The notes under the pieces are model-generated. The model worked only from the letters and a program-made list of their open reading frames with translations, was not told the DNA's origin and ran no database searches. A program made the translations under genes and the position numbers. This document shows positions 1-7,561 of a stretch of DNA of 64,000 nt, one piece after another (the first letter of the stretch is position 1; each line of letters starts with the position of its first letter). The DNA lies in the NCBI GenBank assembly GCA_963837815.1, contig CAWIOS010000012.1, positions 744,001 to 808,000 of the forward strand, read 5' to 3'. Source of the stretch: Fen-1273 sp963837815. Lineage in GTDB: Bacteria; Bacteroidota; Ignavibacteria; UBA10030; UBA6906.

Positions 1-234
1 GAGGCCGAGAATCTGGAGGCGCTTGCCAAGCCTCCCTTCGAGGAGGTATTTCTTGGAATCCTGGAAGTAGATCCCCGTCAGCTCGTAAATGAAAGCGCGC
101 ATCTCGGAGTACACCGCGTCCGTCATCTTCGGGCCCCCCGCGATACCGGTCAGGACGCCCGGCGGCAGGATGATCGGCGCCGCCGGCTTCGACGCCTGCG
201 ACATCCCGGGATTGGGACTTGTCTCAGGCTTCAT
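1..234 (-). CDS. cheR: CheR chemotaxis methyltransferase, N-terminal part (cut by window edge)
   Basis: CheR methylates glutamates of chemoreceptors using S-adenosylmethionine, for adaptation. Only the first 78 codons are in the window. After a loose proline-rich lead, residues about 38-78 read like the helical CheR N-terminal domain: YSEMRAFIYELTGIYF, then KKYLLEGRLGKRLQILGL, with the family's basic 'K-x-Y-L-x-x-R-L' pattern. The catalytic Rossmann domain lies outside. The ATG sits inside the end of the HEAT-repeat gene (11-nt overlap, AAGGGA about 11 nt upstream), so the two are translationally coupled. It is the last visible gene of the minus-strand operon starting near 7286. No competing identification seems likely, but a hybrid CheR fusion cannot be excluded. 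Confidence 0.85.
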   Translation of the reverse strand, partial: MKPETSPNPGMSQASKPAAPIILPPGVLTGIAGGPKMTDAVYSEMRAFIYELTGIYFQDSKKYLLEGRLGKRLQILGL

Positions 235-1636
235 CTGGCACAAATCCCTTCGCACGGAGCACGTTCTCCGCCAGCTCGCGCACCATTTCGTCTTCGTCAT
301 GAAGGAACCGCGAGATGTAGACCGGCGCGCGGCTGTCGGCAATCGCAGCGATAACTTCGATCACGTGCATGCGCAACCACGGATCAGGCTGTTCGAGTAT
401 TGCGTCGAGGAACTGCACCGCACGGTCCCCGTCCAGGCGGAACATCGCATCAATGATTGACGAACGCGCGTCCTGATCCGCTCCTTCCCAGGCATGCGCG
501 ACGGCTTCGAAGGCGGAGGAAACAATCTTCTCGTCGTCAGCGGACCCTCCGGAGCGCATGATCGCCTTGATGCGCGCCATGACAAGCTGGGAGAGAAGGG
601 CCGCCCTGGCGCGTGCCGTTGTTCCCGCCCCGGTTTCGAGGGCCGCCACGAGCCGGGGAAGCGCCTCCGCCCTGTCAAGCAGCGCGGCCCCGAGGAGGGT
701 GTCCAGCTCCGGCACAGTCCCGTATGCCTCCACGAGCGCGTCAAGCACATCCTCCCCGCCCGATTCCCTGAGCCAGATCGCGGCGCTCTGCCGCAGGGGA
801 AGATCTTCCCGGGTCAGCATCCGGGCCAGGACCTTCTCCACCCCCGGAATCACGGGGAAGGGACTGCCGGTCCTTGAGACGATCCCTGCAATCGCGTGGA
901 GAGTCGCACTGCGAAGCCCGGCGGGAACGACATGATAACCTTCCGTGAGAACGTCAATCGCCTCCCCGTCTCCCAGGGCACCGGCGGCCTCGATAAGACC
1001 GAGGAGTGTCAGCGGGTCGTCCTGGATATGCGAAAGCGCGTTGCGAAGCTGCGACATGATGAAGCCGCGCGACCGGGGATCGCGCGTCTTCCCGAGCGCC
1101 TCGGCCACTGCCGGCCGCGCGTACCTGCACCCGATGAACGTTTCCTCAAGGCCCGGCACCGCGTCAGGCGTGCACAGATTGCCGAGCGCCTCGACCGCCG
1201 AAACGACGACGTTCGGATCGGAATCATGGAGCAGATCCATGACCGGCCCCGCGGGCACATTGGTGCCGATCAGACCCAGGACGTCGACAACAGCCTTGCG
1301 GACGTCCTGGTCCGCGTCCTTCAGGTAGGGAAGAAGCGCCGGTATGCCCGGCTCACCGATCTTGATGAGAAGATCGGCAGCCAGGTTTCGCGTCACGATG
1401 TCCGGACTGCAGACGTATTCAACGACTGCGCGCGCCGCATCGGCTCCACCGATGACCAGGAGCGAGCGGCATGCCGTATCCCGCACCCCCTTGTTCGCAT
1501 CCTGGAGGGCCGCGGCAAGGGCGGCGATCGGCGCGAGCCCGCGCTCAGAGGCCAGGTCTTCCGCTGCGTGACGCCGCGCATCGGAATCCTCGTCCGTGAT
1601 CAGGACTGCTATGTTTCTTCTTGCTTCATCGGTCAT
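224..1636 (-). CDS. HEAT-repeat protein
   Basis: A 470-residue soluble protein built almost wholly of degenerate 30-35-residue helical repeats of the HEAT/PBS-lyase type; examples are ADLLIKIGEPGIPALLPYL and KDADQDVRKAVVDVLGLIG. The conserved Pro, Asp/Arg and Gly positions of each repeat are visible across the whole chain, and the last repeat ends a few residues before the C-terminus. Such proteins are scaffolds for protein contacts and show no catalytic residues. ATG at 1636 is chosen over an in-frame TTG two codons earlier because CGGAG sits 6 nt upstream. Lying between FapA and CheR with a CheR overlap, it probably scaffolds a chemosensory or motility complex; that role is inference. Confidence 0.85.
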   Translation of the reverse strand: MTDEARRNIAVLITDEDSDARRHAAEDLASERGLAPIAALAAALQDANKGVRDTACRSLLVIGGADAARAVVEYVCSPDIVTRNLAADLLIKIGEPGIPALLPYLKDADQDVRKAVVDVLGLIGTNVPAGPVMDLLHDSDPNVVVSAVEALGNLCTPDAVPGLEETFIGCRYARPAVAEALGKTRDPRSRGFIMSQLRNALSHIQDDPLTLLGLIEAAGALGDGEAIDVLTEGYHVVPAGLRSATLHAIAGIVSRTGSPFPVIPGVEKVLARMLTREDLPLRQSAAIWLRESGGEDVLDALVEAYGTVPELDTLLGAALLDRAEALPRLVAALETGAGTTARARAALLSQLVMARIKAIMRSGGSADDEKIVSSAFEAVAHAWEGADQDARSSIIDAMFRLDGDRAVQFLDAILEQPDPWLRMHVIEVIAAIADSRAPVYISRFLHDEDEMVRELAENVLRAKGFVPDEA

Positions 1637-1666
1637 TGACAACTCCGTATCTGCGGCGCCGTCCGG

Positions 1667-3007
1667 TCAACACGAGGTCACCTCGAGAGCGCCATTCCGT
1701 TCCCGGAATATGACACCCCGGAGGGCCCCGTCGATGAGCTTCCGGGACCCGTTGATATCCACCATCGTATTCTCAAAGACAGTCTCGAATACTTTCACCG
1801 TAACGTCCTGATTCTTCTTCAGAGACTCCTTCAACGCGGCCAGTTCAGCCCTGAGCGAGGCGATGCGTTCGGGGAGCAGCTTCTGTGCAACCTGGAACTT
1901 CCGAAGGGATTCCTTCTTCTCCGCGTCGAGAGCTCCCGCGTCGATCTGTATTCTCACAAGCCTGTAGATCGCGTCTTTGAGTTCCACGGCCTGCGCCTCC
2001 GCCTGCTTTATCTCCCGTTCGACGGCGGGGACACGCTCAAGTATCCTCCCTTTTTTTCCCGCCCGGATTTTCGCCTGGAGGCCGTCGGTCGAACCTATCG
2101 TGTTCACGACGATCCCGCCGTCCGCGTGGAGGACGCCTCCCGCGATCACCGCAGAAGGGGCATCGATGATCCCCCCCGCGGTCACAGTGCCGTTGACGGA
2201 TTCCCGTCCGAGATGCACGTCGTGTCCCGCAATGACCGTCTGGTTGAGGAGGTGGAGAAGCCTGACGTTTCCTCCTGCAATGAGCCGGCCTTTTCCGCGC
2301 CCCACGAACCCCTTGTCGATTGTGACGTCCCCACCCGCTTCAAGCTCCGCATCCTCGACATTCCCGTGGACGGTGAGAGAGCCTTTGACCCGCACAGTGA
2401 TGTCACCCCGTATGTCCCCTTTGACGACGAGGGAACCTGCGAAATCAATACTTCCCGTCCCGAAATCAATCTGGTCGTTGACGGTCAGCACCGGCTGGAT
2501 CTCGATCGACCCCTCGCCGGCGACAATATTTCCTCCCGCGGTCGCCACAATTCCATTCGGATCCGCAGGATCCACGGCGGTGTTGAGGCCCGCCCTGATG
2601 TGCGCTGGCTTCCCCGGCACAGGAGGGAGCACCGCGCCCAGAACGGACGTGCCGGCAGTCCCCGGAACGGGAGGATGGACCGTGACAAGCCGTTGTCCGG
2701 GCGATGCGTTCCGGTACAGCGCCTTTGCTCCCGGCTCCGGCGCAAAGAGCCATTCGATCCGGCCGTTTACACCGTTGACAGGCGCCGTGCCGGACGCGAC
2801 GAGCACAGGGGCGGCGCCGGCTTCACCGGAGGCGATTTTCTCCAGCGCACCTGCCAGAATCCCACAGCACACGCCTGCCCCTTCCAGCGCTTTCCTGAGA
2901 TCCGCCGTTGAAGGGGCGTGCTCACCCGCCTCGACGACGGTATAGGCACTCAGCCCGTTCGCGGTGACACGGATCTGAGGCGCGCTTACTCCCACATCAG
3001 GTACCAT
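1667..3007 (-). CDS. fapA: FapA family (DUF342) polar/motility protein
   Basis: A 446-residue FapA/DUF342 protein. Residues about 1-165 form the family's N-terminal domain (GRIEWLF, TVHPPVPGTAGTSVLGA, then a 'GLNTAV...' segment). Residues about 165-310 are a glycine-rich right-handed beta-helix of hexad-like strands (VKGDIRGDITVRVKGSLTV; AGGNVRLLHLLNQTVIAG). About 320-420 is a charged coiled coil with EREIKQAEAQAVELKDAIY. FapA of Vibrio affects polar flagellum formation and binds the glucose-PTS protein EIIA; other members are uncharacterised. ATG 3007 has GTGGAGA just upstream. It sits between the Zn-ribbon response regulator and the HEAT protein, supporting a motility role. Which of the FapA functions applies cannot be told. 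Confidence 0.85.
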   Translation of the reverse strand: MVPDVGVSAPQIRVTANGLSAYTVVEAGEHAPSTADLRKALEGAGVCCGILAGALEKIASGEAGAAPVLVASGTAPVNGVNGRIEWLFAPEPGAKALYRNASPGQRLVTVHPPVPGTAGTSVLGAVLPPVPGKPAHIRAGLNTAVDPADPNGIVATAGGNIVAGEGSIEIQPVLTVNDQIDFGTGSIDFAGSLVVKGDIRGDITVRVKGSLTVHGNVEDAELEAGGDVTIDKGFVGRGKGRLIAGGNVRLLHLLNQTVIAGHDVHLGRESVNGTVTAGGIIDAPSAVIAGGVLHADGGIVVNTIGSTDGLQAKIRAGKKGRILERVPAVEREIKQAEAQAVELKDAIYRLVRIQIDAGALDAEKKESLRKFQVAQKLLPERIASLRAELAALKESLKKNQDVTVKVFETVFENTMVDINGSRKLIDGALRGVIFRERNGALEVTSC

Positions 3008-3033
3008 TCTCCACCCCCCCTATCCGGTTCCTG

Positions 3034-3621
3034 TCACCCTGTTTCACTGCCGTGATTTGGTGTGTTGACCTCATCGGTGTCTGGCTTCCCCGTCGCCCTG
3101 TAACATTCCGGACAGAATCCGTGAGAGAAATGCGCATCCGTCTCATCCGCCATGAACGATTCGACCGTTTCCCATTCCCCGTGATCGTTTCGGATGCGCT
3201 TGCACCGGGGGCAGATCGAGAGAATTCCCTGGAGCTGTTCCACTTCGTTCTGGAGCGAGAGTATCCTCTCCGCGACGCGGAGGCGCATGTTGAGGTCCAC
3301 GATCTCGCAAGGCTTCGTCACAAAGTCATCGGCACCCGCGCTCATGCCCTCGAAATAGCCCACCTTCGAGTCGAGCGCGGTAAGAATGATCACATATGTG
3401 TAGCCGGGACGGAGGTGCTCGCGAACGCGCCGCGTGAGCTCGAGGCCGTCCATGACGGGCATCATCCAGTCCGTAATGATCACCTGAGGCGGTGAGGAGA
3501 GAAACGCCTCCCATGCCTCCTTCCCGTTTGTCGTCTGTACGACCTCGTGCCCCAGTTTCCTGAGCCTCTCCACAAGAACCAGGCGTGATGCATCGTCGTC
3601 TTCGGCGATGAGGATCTTCAT
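3034..3621 (-). CDS. Response regulator: receiver domain plus C-terminal Zn-ribbon-like tail
   Basis: A 195-residue protein. Residues 1-120 are a CheY-like receiver: acidic pocket DDD at 8-10, phospho-acceptor Asp in ITDWMMPVMDG (about 52), Thr/Ser position in ILTALDS, and the conserved lysine in VTKP. A short coiled coil follows (SLQNEVEQLQG). The tail has CPRCKRIRNDHGEWETVE and FSHGFCPECY, the CxxC...CxxC arrangement often found at the end of PAS/receiver proteins and presumed to bind zinc. There is no DNA-binding or enzymatic output domain. AGGAG lies 8 nt before the ATG. The gene begins 15 nt after the Hpt-containing hybrid kinase, which is the obvious phosphodonor. Confidence 0.9.
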   Translation of the reverse strand: MKILIAEDDDASRLVLVERLRKLGHEVVQTTNGKEAWEAFLSSPPQVIITDWMMPVMDGLELTRRVREHLRPGYTYVIILTALDSKVGYFEGMSAGADDFVTKPCEIVDLNMRLRVAERILSLQNEVEQLQGILSICPRCKRIRNDHGEWETVESFMADETDAHFSHGFCPECYRATGKPDTDEVNTPNHGSETG

Positions 3622-3635
3622 TGCTGGAACTCCTT

Positions 3636-5840
3636 TCAGAGATAGGTTTTCCCCAGCTCAAGAGATATCCTGCGGGATTCCTCTTCCAGCCTGTCAACAA
3701 ACCCCTCGGCGTCCGCGAGGACGCCCGCCCTTCCCATTGTCTGGAGCGATTCACACAGATCGGCCATCGTGATGATGCCCAGGTTCCCGCTCAGTCCTTT
3801 GAGCGAGTGGGCGGCCTGAAAGAGCGCTTCCGCATCTCCCCTGCCGAGCGCTTCCTTCATGCGGGCGATCCTCGCCGGAGCGTCCTCGAGGAAGCCGCGG
3901 ACAAGCTCGGTGAACATGGAGGGGTCCCGCTTCCTGCTCAGCTCCTGCAGGTGTTCAATCCGTTTCCAGTCGATCGCGGGATCAGAACCGGAGACCTGCC
4001 TCTCCGACACCGTGTCAGGGCCCGCCGCCGGGTCGGGCGCGGCGGAACTCTCCGCCCCCGGACGGTGCGCCCACATACGGAGCGAGTCCTCCAACCCTTT
4101 CAGCATTATCGGTTTCGTGATGTAGTCGTCCATTCCCGCGGCGAGACACTTCTCCTTCTCTCCCTGCATGGCGTTCGCCGTCATCGCGACAATCGGTATC
4201 CGGCGACCCCTTGCTTCCGCGCTCCGGATTGCACGCGTGGCCTCCAGTCCGTCCATGACGGGCATATGGCAGTCCATGTAGACGATATCAAACCCTCCTC
4301 CGGCGACCGCGTTCACCCCTTCGCGACCGTCTCCCACGACGTGGACCTGGCATCCGAGTTTTTCAAGCATCAGTCGCGCAACCGCCTGATTCCCTTCATT
4401 GTCTTCGACGACAAGGACCTTTGTCCCCGCCGGAAGAGCGGATTCCGCCGGGAGAGCGGATTCCGCGCTCCTGCCGCGGCCGGTCTTCCGCGCGAATCCG
4501 GCGTCGACCCTTTTCAGCGCAACGGTAAACCAGAATTTGCTCCCGCGGCCCGGGACGCTCGAGAATCCGATGCTTCCCCCCATCATCTCCGCGAGCTGGC
4601 GGGAGATCACGAGACCCAGCCCCGTGCCCCCGTACTTCCGTGTCGCCGACCCGTCCCCCTGCTGGAAAGGCTGAAAGAGGGTCGGCTGCACTTCCGGCGG
4701 GATGCCAACCCCTGTGTCGCTCACGGTGAACCTGATGAGCGATACGTCCCCCCTGTCGCTCTCCAGATCCGCATCGATCGATACGGTCCCCTTTTCGGTG
4801 AACTTCAGCGCGTTGCCGACGAGGTTTGTCAGTATCTGGAGAAGCCTCACCTGGTCACCGGAGACAATCCCGGGGACCTGCTCCCCCACGCAGGTCACGA
4901 GATCGATCCCCTTCTCCCTCGCCCTGAGGCCGAGAAGGTGGCCGGCCTGCTCCACCGCCTCGCGCGGAGCGAACGGCAGGTCTTCGAGTATCATCTTCCC
5001 CGCTTCGATCTTGGAAAAGTCGAGTATGTCGTTAATGACCGCGAGAAGCGCCTTGCTGCTCTTCTCGATGATGGAGAGATACCCCTTCTGCTCCGCGCCC
5101 AGGGGCGTGTCCTGCAGAAGACCGACGAGCCCCATGATGCCGTTCATCGGCGTCCTGATCTCGTGGCTCATGTTGGCGACGAACTGCCGCTTGGCCTCGT
5201 TGGCAACCTCCGCGCGCCGGAGCGCGAGCTCCAGGTCCTTTGTCCGTTCCTTCACTGTATGCTCGAGCATCCGGTTCTGGTCGTTGATCTTCCTGTACAG
5301 CGCGGCGCTTTCAAGGGCGTTGGCGCAGTTCAGCAGGATGATCGAGAGAAGGTTCAGCGATGCGTCGGTCACCTGGAGCGCCTCTTCCGGCAGGACCCCC
5401 ACGAACATCCCCAGGACTTTCGACCGGGTCGCAAGCGCATGGAGCACGAGCGTGTTCCCGTAGTTCCTTGCCGGGACGAGGACCGAGCGGTTCTGGTTCA
5501 GTGCCCAGGCGAAGGTCCCCTCGCCGATCTGCAGGTCCACCTCCTGCTGCAGGAGCGCACGGTCCTCTTTCGGCTCGCAGTCGATCATCGTGAAATCAAA
5601 ATCCGCGTCGTCCACCGTGAAGAAGGCGATCGCCCTGAACGCGAAGAGACGGTTCAGATGAGCACGCGCCGCCGCAAGGATGCCCGCGTCGTCCTGCTCG
5701 TCGTCTATGCGGCTGTGAAAGTCACCCAGGGACGCCGCAAGATCGAGGGAATCCAGCACCCAGCGGTTGACTTCCTCGAGGCGCTTTACGCGCGTCTCGG
5801 TTTCCCGCAGATGCTCCACCAGTTCGAGGAATTCGCTCAT
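3636..5840 (-). CDS. Hybrid histidine kinase GAF-HisKA-HATPase-REC-Hpt
   Basis: A 734-residue soluble hybrid kinase for a phosphorelay. A GAF-like sensor occupies about 30-190, followed by a coiled coil (about 190-215). The dimerisation box has the phospho-His in MSHEIRTPMNGIMG (about 225). The ATPase shows the N box (LVGNALKF), G1 (DTGVGIP) and G2 (GTGLGLVIS). The receiver has VVEDN and Asp in YMDCHMPVMDG. The C-terminal Hpt domain has its His in HSLKGLSGNLG. There are no membrane helices, so the signal is cytoplasmic. ATG 5840 overlaps the HDOD stop by 4 nt (ATGA), so it is coupled. The Hpt domain can pass phosphate to the adjacent stand-alone regulator at 3034-3621. Confidence 0.92.
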   Translation of the reverse strand: MSEFLELVEHLRETETRVKRLEEVNRWVLDSLDLAASLGDFHSRIDDEQDDAGILAAARAHLNRLFAFRAIAFFTVDDADFDFTMIDCEPKEDRALLQQEVDLQIGEGTFAWALNQNRSVLVPARNYGNTLVLHALATRSKVLGMFVGVLPEEALQVTDASLNLLSIILLNCANALESAALYRKINDQNRMLEHTVKERTKDLELALRRAEVANEAKRQFVANMSHEIRTPMNGIMGLVGLLQDTPLGAEQKGYLSIIEKSSKALLAVINDILDFSKIEAGKMILEDLPFAPREAVEQAGHLLGLRAREKGIDLVTCVGEQVPGIVSGDQVRLLQILTNLVGNALKFTEKGTVSIDADLESDRGDVSLIRFTVSDTGVGIPPEVQPTLFQPFQQGDGSATRKYGGTGLGLVISRQLAEMMGGSIGFSSVPGRGSKFWFTVALKRVDAGFARKTGRGRSAESALPAESALPAGTKVLVVEDNEGNQAVARLMLEKLGCQVHVVGDGREGVNAVAGGGFDIVYMDCHMPVMDGLEATRAIRSAEARGRRIPIVAMTANAMQGEKEKCLAAGMDDYITKPIMLKGLEDSLRMWAHRPGAESSAAPDPAAGPDTVSERQVSGSDPAIDWKRIEHLQELSRKRDPSMFTELVRGFLEDAPARIARMKEALGRGDAEALFQAAHSLKGLSGNLGIITMADLCESLQTMGRAGVLADAEGFVDRLEEESRRISLELGKTYL

Positions 5841-6694
5841 GATCGCTTCTTCACTCCAAGAGAGTCAATCGCATCGTCGTATTGCTGTTCGACAGTTTTC
5901 ATCGCCGACCGGAGTATCCCCTCGGTGAACCCGAGGAGCTTCCAGGCCGAACGGTCCAGCGGCGGGACAAAGTGTTCCCCGCTGCTTCCGAGCTGCATCA
6001 CGTGCGCGATGATGTCCGCCACGTGAATGATCGCGGCTTCCACGGGATACTGCACCGCGGTCCCGGGGTCGTGGTGGCACCGGACAACTTCTTCCAGGCT
6101 GACGGGGAGCTTCCAGAGCTCCATCAGCGCCCCGCCGATCGCGGCGTGCGTGTAGCCTACCACCTCGCGCTCGGCGTCGTACATCATGAGCTTCTCCTGC
6201 GTGCAGCGGAGAATCGACTCCTGGCTCAGCTCCTGCGCCTTCGTGAAGAGAACGAGGCGGCCGATGTCGTGCATCATCCCGGCCACGAAGAAACGTTCCG
6301 CGTTCGGTTCCCGGCGCAGCGTGGCGAGCGTGCGCGCGGCCAGGCCGCACCCGACGCTGTGCCGCCAGAAGGACTCCATCGTCACGAACTCCTTCGGGAT
6401 CCCCTTGAACAGGTCGATGACGGATGTCGCCAGGGCGAGCGCCCCGAGTTGCTGCGTCCCGACGATCGTCACCGCGTGGGTTATCGTCTCGACCTTCGAG
6501 GGGAAACTGTAGAAGACGCTGTTCACGATCCTCAGGAGCCGCGCGCTCAGGCCGGCGTCCTCCCGGATGATCTTCGAGATATCGGCCATCGATTTTCGCG
6601 GATTGTTGATGGCCTCGTCGAGGCGCGCGTGGATCTTCGGCAACGACGAGATCTCAACGTATCCGCGCAGCAGGTCACGTGGGCTCGTCAGCAT
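5837..6694 (-). CDS. HDOD domain signalling protein
   Basis: A 285-residue HDOD protein. It opens with SSLPKIHARLDEAINNP and ISKIIREDAGLSARLLRIVNS, the family's typical N-terminal helices, and contains the degenerate HD site AGMMHDIGRLVL (about residue 150) and CHHDPG near 215. HDOD proteins are related to HD phosphohydrolases but usually lack hydrolase activity; they act in cyclic-di-GMP, stress and chemotaxis signalling. The His-Asp pair here is retained, so residual activity is possible. The start overlaps the preceding small gene by 20 nt and the end overlaps the hybrid kinase by 4 nt, placing it in the middle of a tightly packed motility operon. Confidence 0.9.
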   Translation of the reverse strand: MLTSPRDLLRGYVEISSLPKIHARLDEAINNPRKSMADISKIIREDAGLSARLLRIVNSVFYSFPSKVETITHAVTIVGTQQLGALALATSVIDLFKGIPKEFVTMESFWRHSVGCGLAARTLATLRREPNAERFFVAGMMHDIGRLVLFTKAQELSQESILRCTQEKLMMYDAEREVVGYTHAAIGGALMELWKLPVSLEEVVRCHHDPGTAVQYPVEAAIIHVADIIAHVMQLGSSGEHFVPPLDRSAWKLLGFTEGILRSAMKTVEQQYDDAIDSLGVKKRS

Positions 6695-7037
6695 TGTCGG
6701 TCTCCGCTTTATGTTCCATCATGAAATGGTGTTTGAACAGCCGCATGAGCTCCCTGACCACCGGGTCGTCGGAGTCGGCGTGACGGAACCGGTCCATCGT
6801 CACGCGCTCTGCCGCCTCCACGAGCGCGGGGTCATACTCGTCGTCAGCGCGCGCCTCGACGACTTTCTGGTCGACCCCCTCGACATCGAGATCGGTGACC
6901 CCCCACATTTTGAATATCTTCAATGCCTTTTCGGTGACGGCTTCCCCTGCTTTAAGGAGGACGTGGCCGTGGCGATCCTTTACGTCGGCGGCAAGGACCA
7001 TGTCCGGCCTGACGTCAGCGATGTTTATTGTTCCCAT
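6675..7037 (-). CDS. Small protein resembling the DUF3391 lead domain of HD-GYP proteins
   Basis: A 120-residue soluble protein. Residues 1-60 follow the pattern seen at the front of many HD-GYP phosphodiesterases: INIADVRPDMVLAADVKDR, GHVLLKAGEAVTEKALKIF and the 'wGV.dldVEG' ending. The rest is acidic and helical (DPALVEAAERVTMDRFRHA; LMRLFKHHFMMEHKAE). There is no HD domain in this gene, but the HDOD gene follows at once with a 20-nt overlap, so the pair may act as a split two-domain protein. GGAAA stands about 6 nt before the ATG. The identification with DUF3391 is by pattern only. Confidence 0.7.
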   Translation of the reverse strand: MGTINIADVRPDMVLAADVKDRHGHVLLKAGEAVTEKALKIFKMWGVTDLDVEGVDQKVVEARADDEYDPALVEAAERVTMDRFRHADSDDPVVRELMRLFKHHFMMEHKAETDNADEPT

Positions 7038-7055
7038 GTCGGTTTCCGATGTTCG

Positions 7056-7286
7056 TTACTCTTCAAATCGAAATTTCGATGCCGCAATGCCCAGCGTCGT
7101 CCCGCATCTCTTTGTCCTGTGCGTGAAGAGCAGGATCCCCTCAGGAGGGAGGCCCGCTTCTATCCTGCGGCGGTTCACCTGGTATCCGTCCATCACCATC
7201 GTCCTGTCCGCCAGGAATTCTTCGCGCGTGTGCCACTCTTTCCGGCACATCGAGCACCGCTTGAATGGAGTCTCTGTAGTCGCCAT
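7056..7286 (-). CDS. Small Cys-rich (putative Zn-binding) protein
   Basis: A 76-residue protein with a CSMC motif near the start (residues 11-14), WHTREEFLAD, GYQVNRRRIEAG, and a late HRTKRCGTTLGI; the three Cys and one or two His could form a zinc site. I recognise the pattern from uncharacterised small proteins that sit beside signalling genes, but have no function for it. In-frame ATGs exist at 7316 and further up; 7286 is preferred because the conserved pattern starts there, although the ribosome-binding site is weak for each. It is the first gene downstream of the sigma-54-like site at 7344-7359 and the likely leader of the operon down to CheR. Confidence 0.65.
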   Translation of the reverse strand: MATTETPFKRCSMCRKEWHTREEFLADRTMVMDGYQVNRRRIEAGLPPEGILLFTHRTKRCGTTLGIAASKFRFEE

Positions 7287-7343
7287 GACAGTCTCGGCTC
7301 TGGTTCTGATGTCCATACGCCACGGGTCCGCGATGTAGCGCGT

Positions 7344-7359
7344 TGCACACTGCGTGCCA
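7344..7359 (-). promoter_or_regulatory. Candidate sigma-54 promoter of the CheR operon
   Basis: Read on the minus strand, TGGCACGCAGTGTGCA matches the RpoN consensus TGGCACG-N4-TTGCA with one mismatch, keeping GG at -24 and GC at -12. It lies about 57 nt before the ATG at 7286. No experimental support; similar sites occur at 34268, 35421 and 41325. Confidence 0.6.
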
Positions 7360-7561
7360 CGGAGAAGAGGATACAAACAGCGCAGGGAGAGACGGATAGA
7401 AGGGAATTTCTGGTCCGGAGAGGAATTCTGGATGGGATGAGCGGGGGAGGTGGCCGATCTTCCTCATCTGCGCAATATCAGCCAGACGCCGGAAGGCCCC
7501 CCTTTATGTCACATTTGACGTGATTCCACGCGGGGACGCCGGGAACATTGTGCAGATCCTA

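Noticed and set aside
3621..6026. 801-codon plus-strand open frame opposite the hybrid kinase; similar ones at 7520-9817 and 30726-32693
   Set aside because: Long antisense frames are expected in GC-rich coding DNA. Their products are Arg/Pro-rich without domains, while the opposite strand encodes clear proteins.
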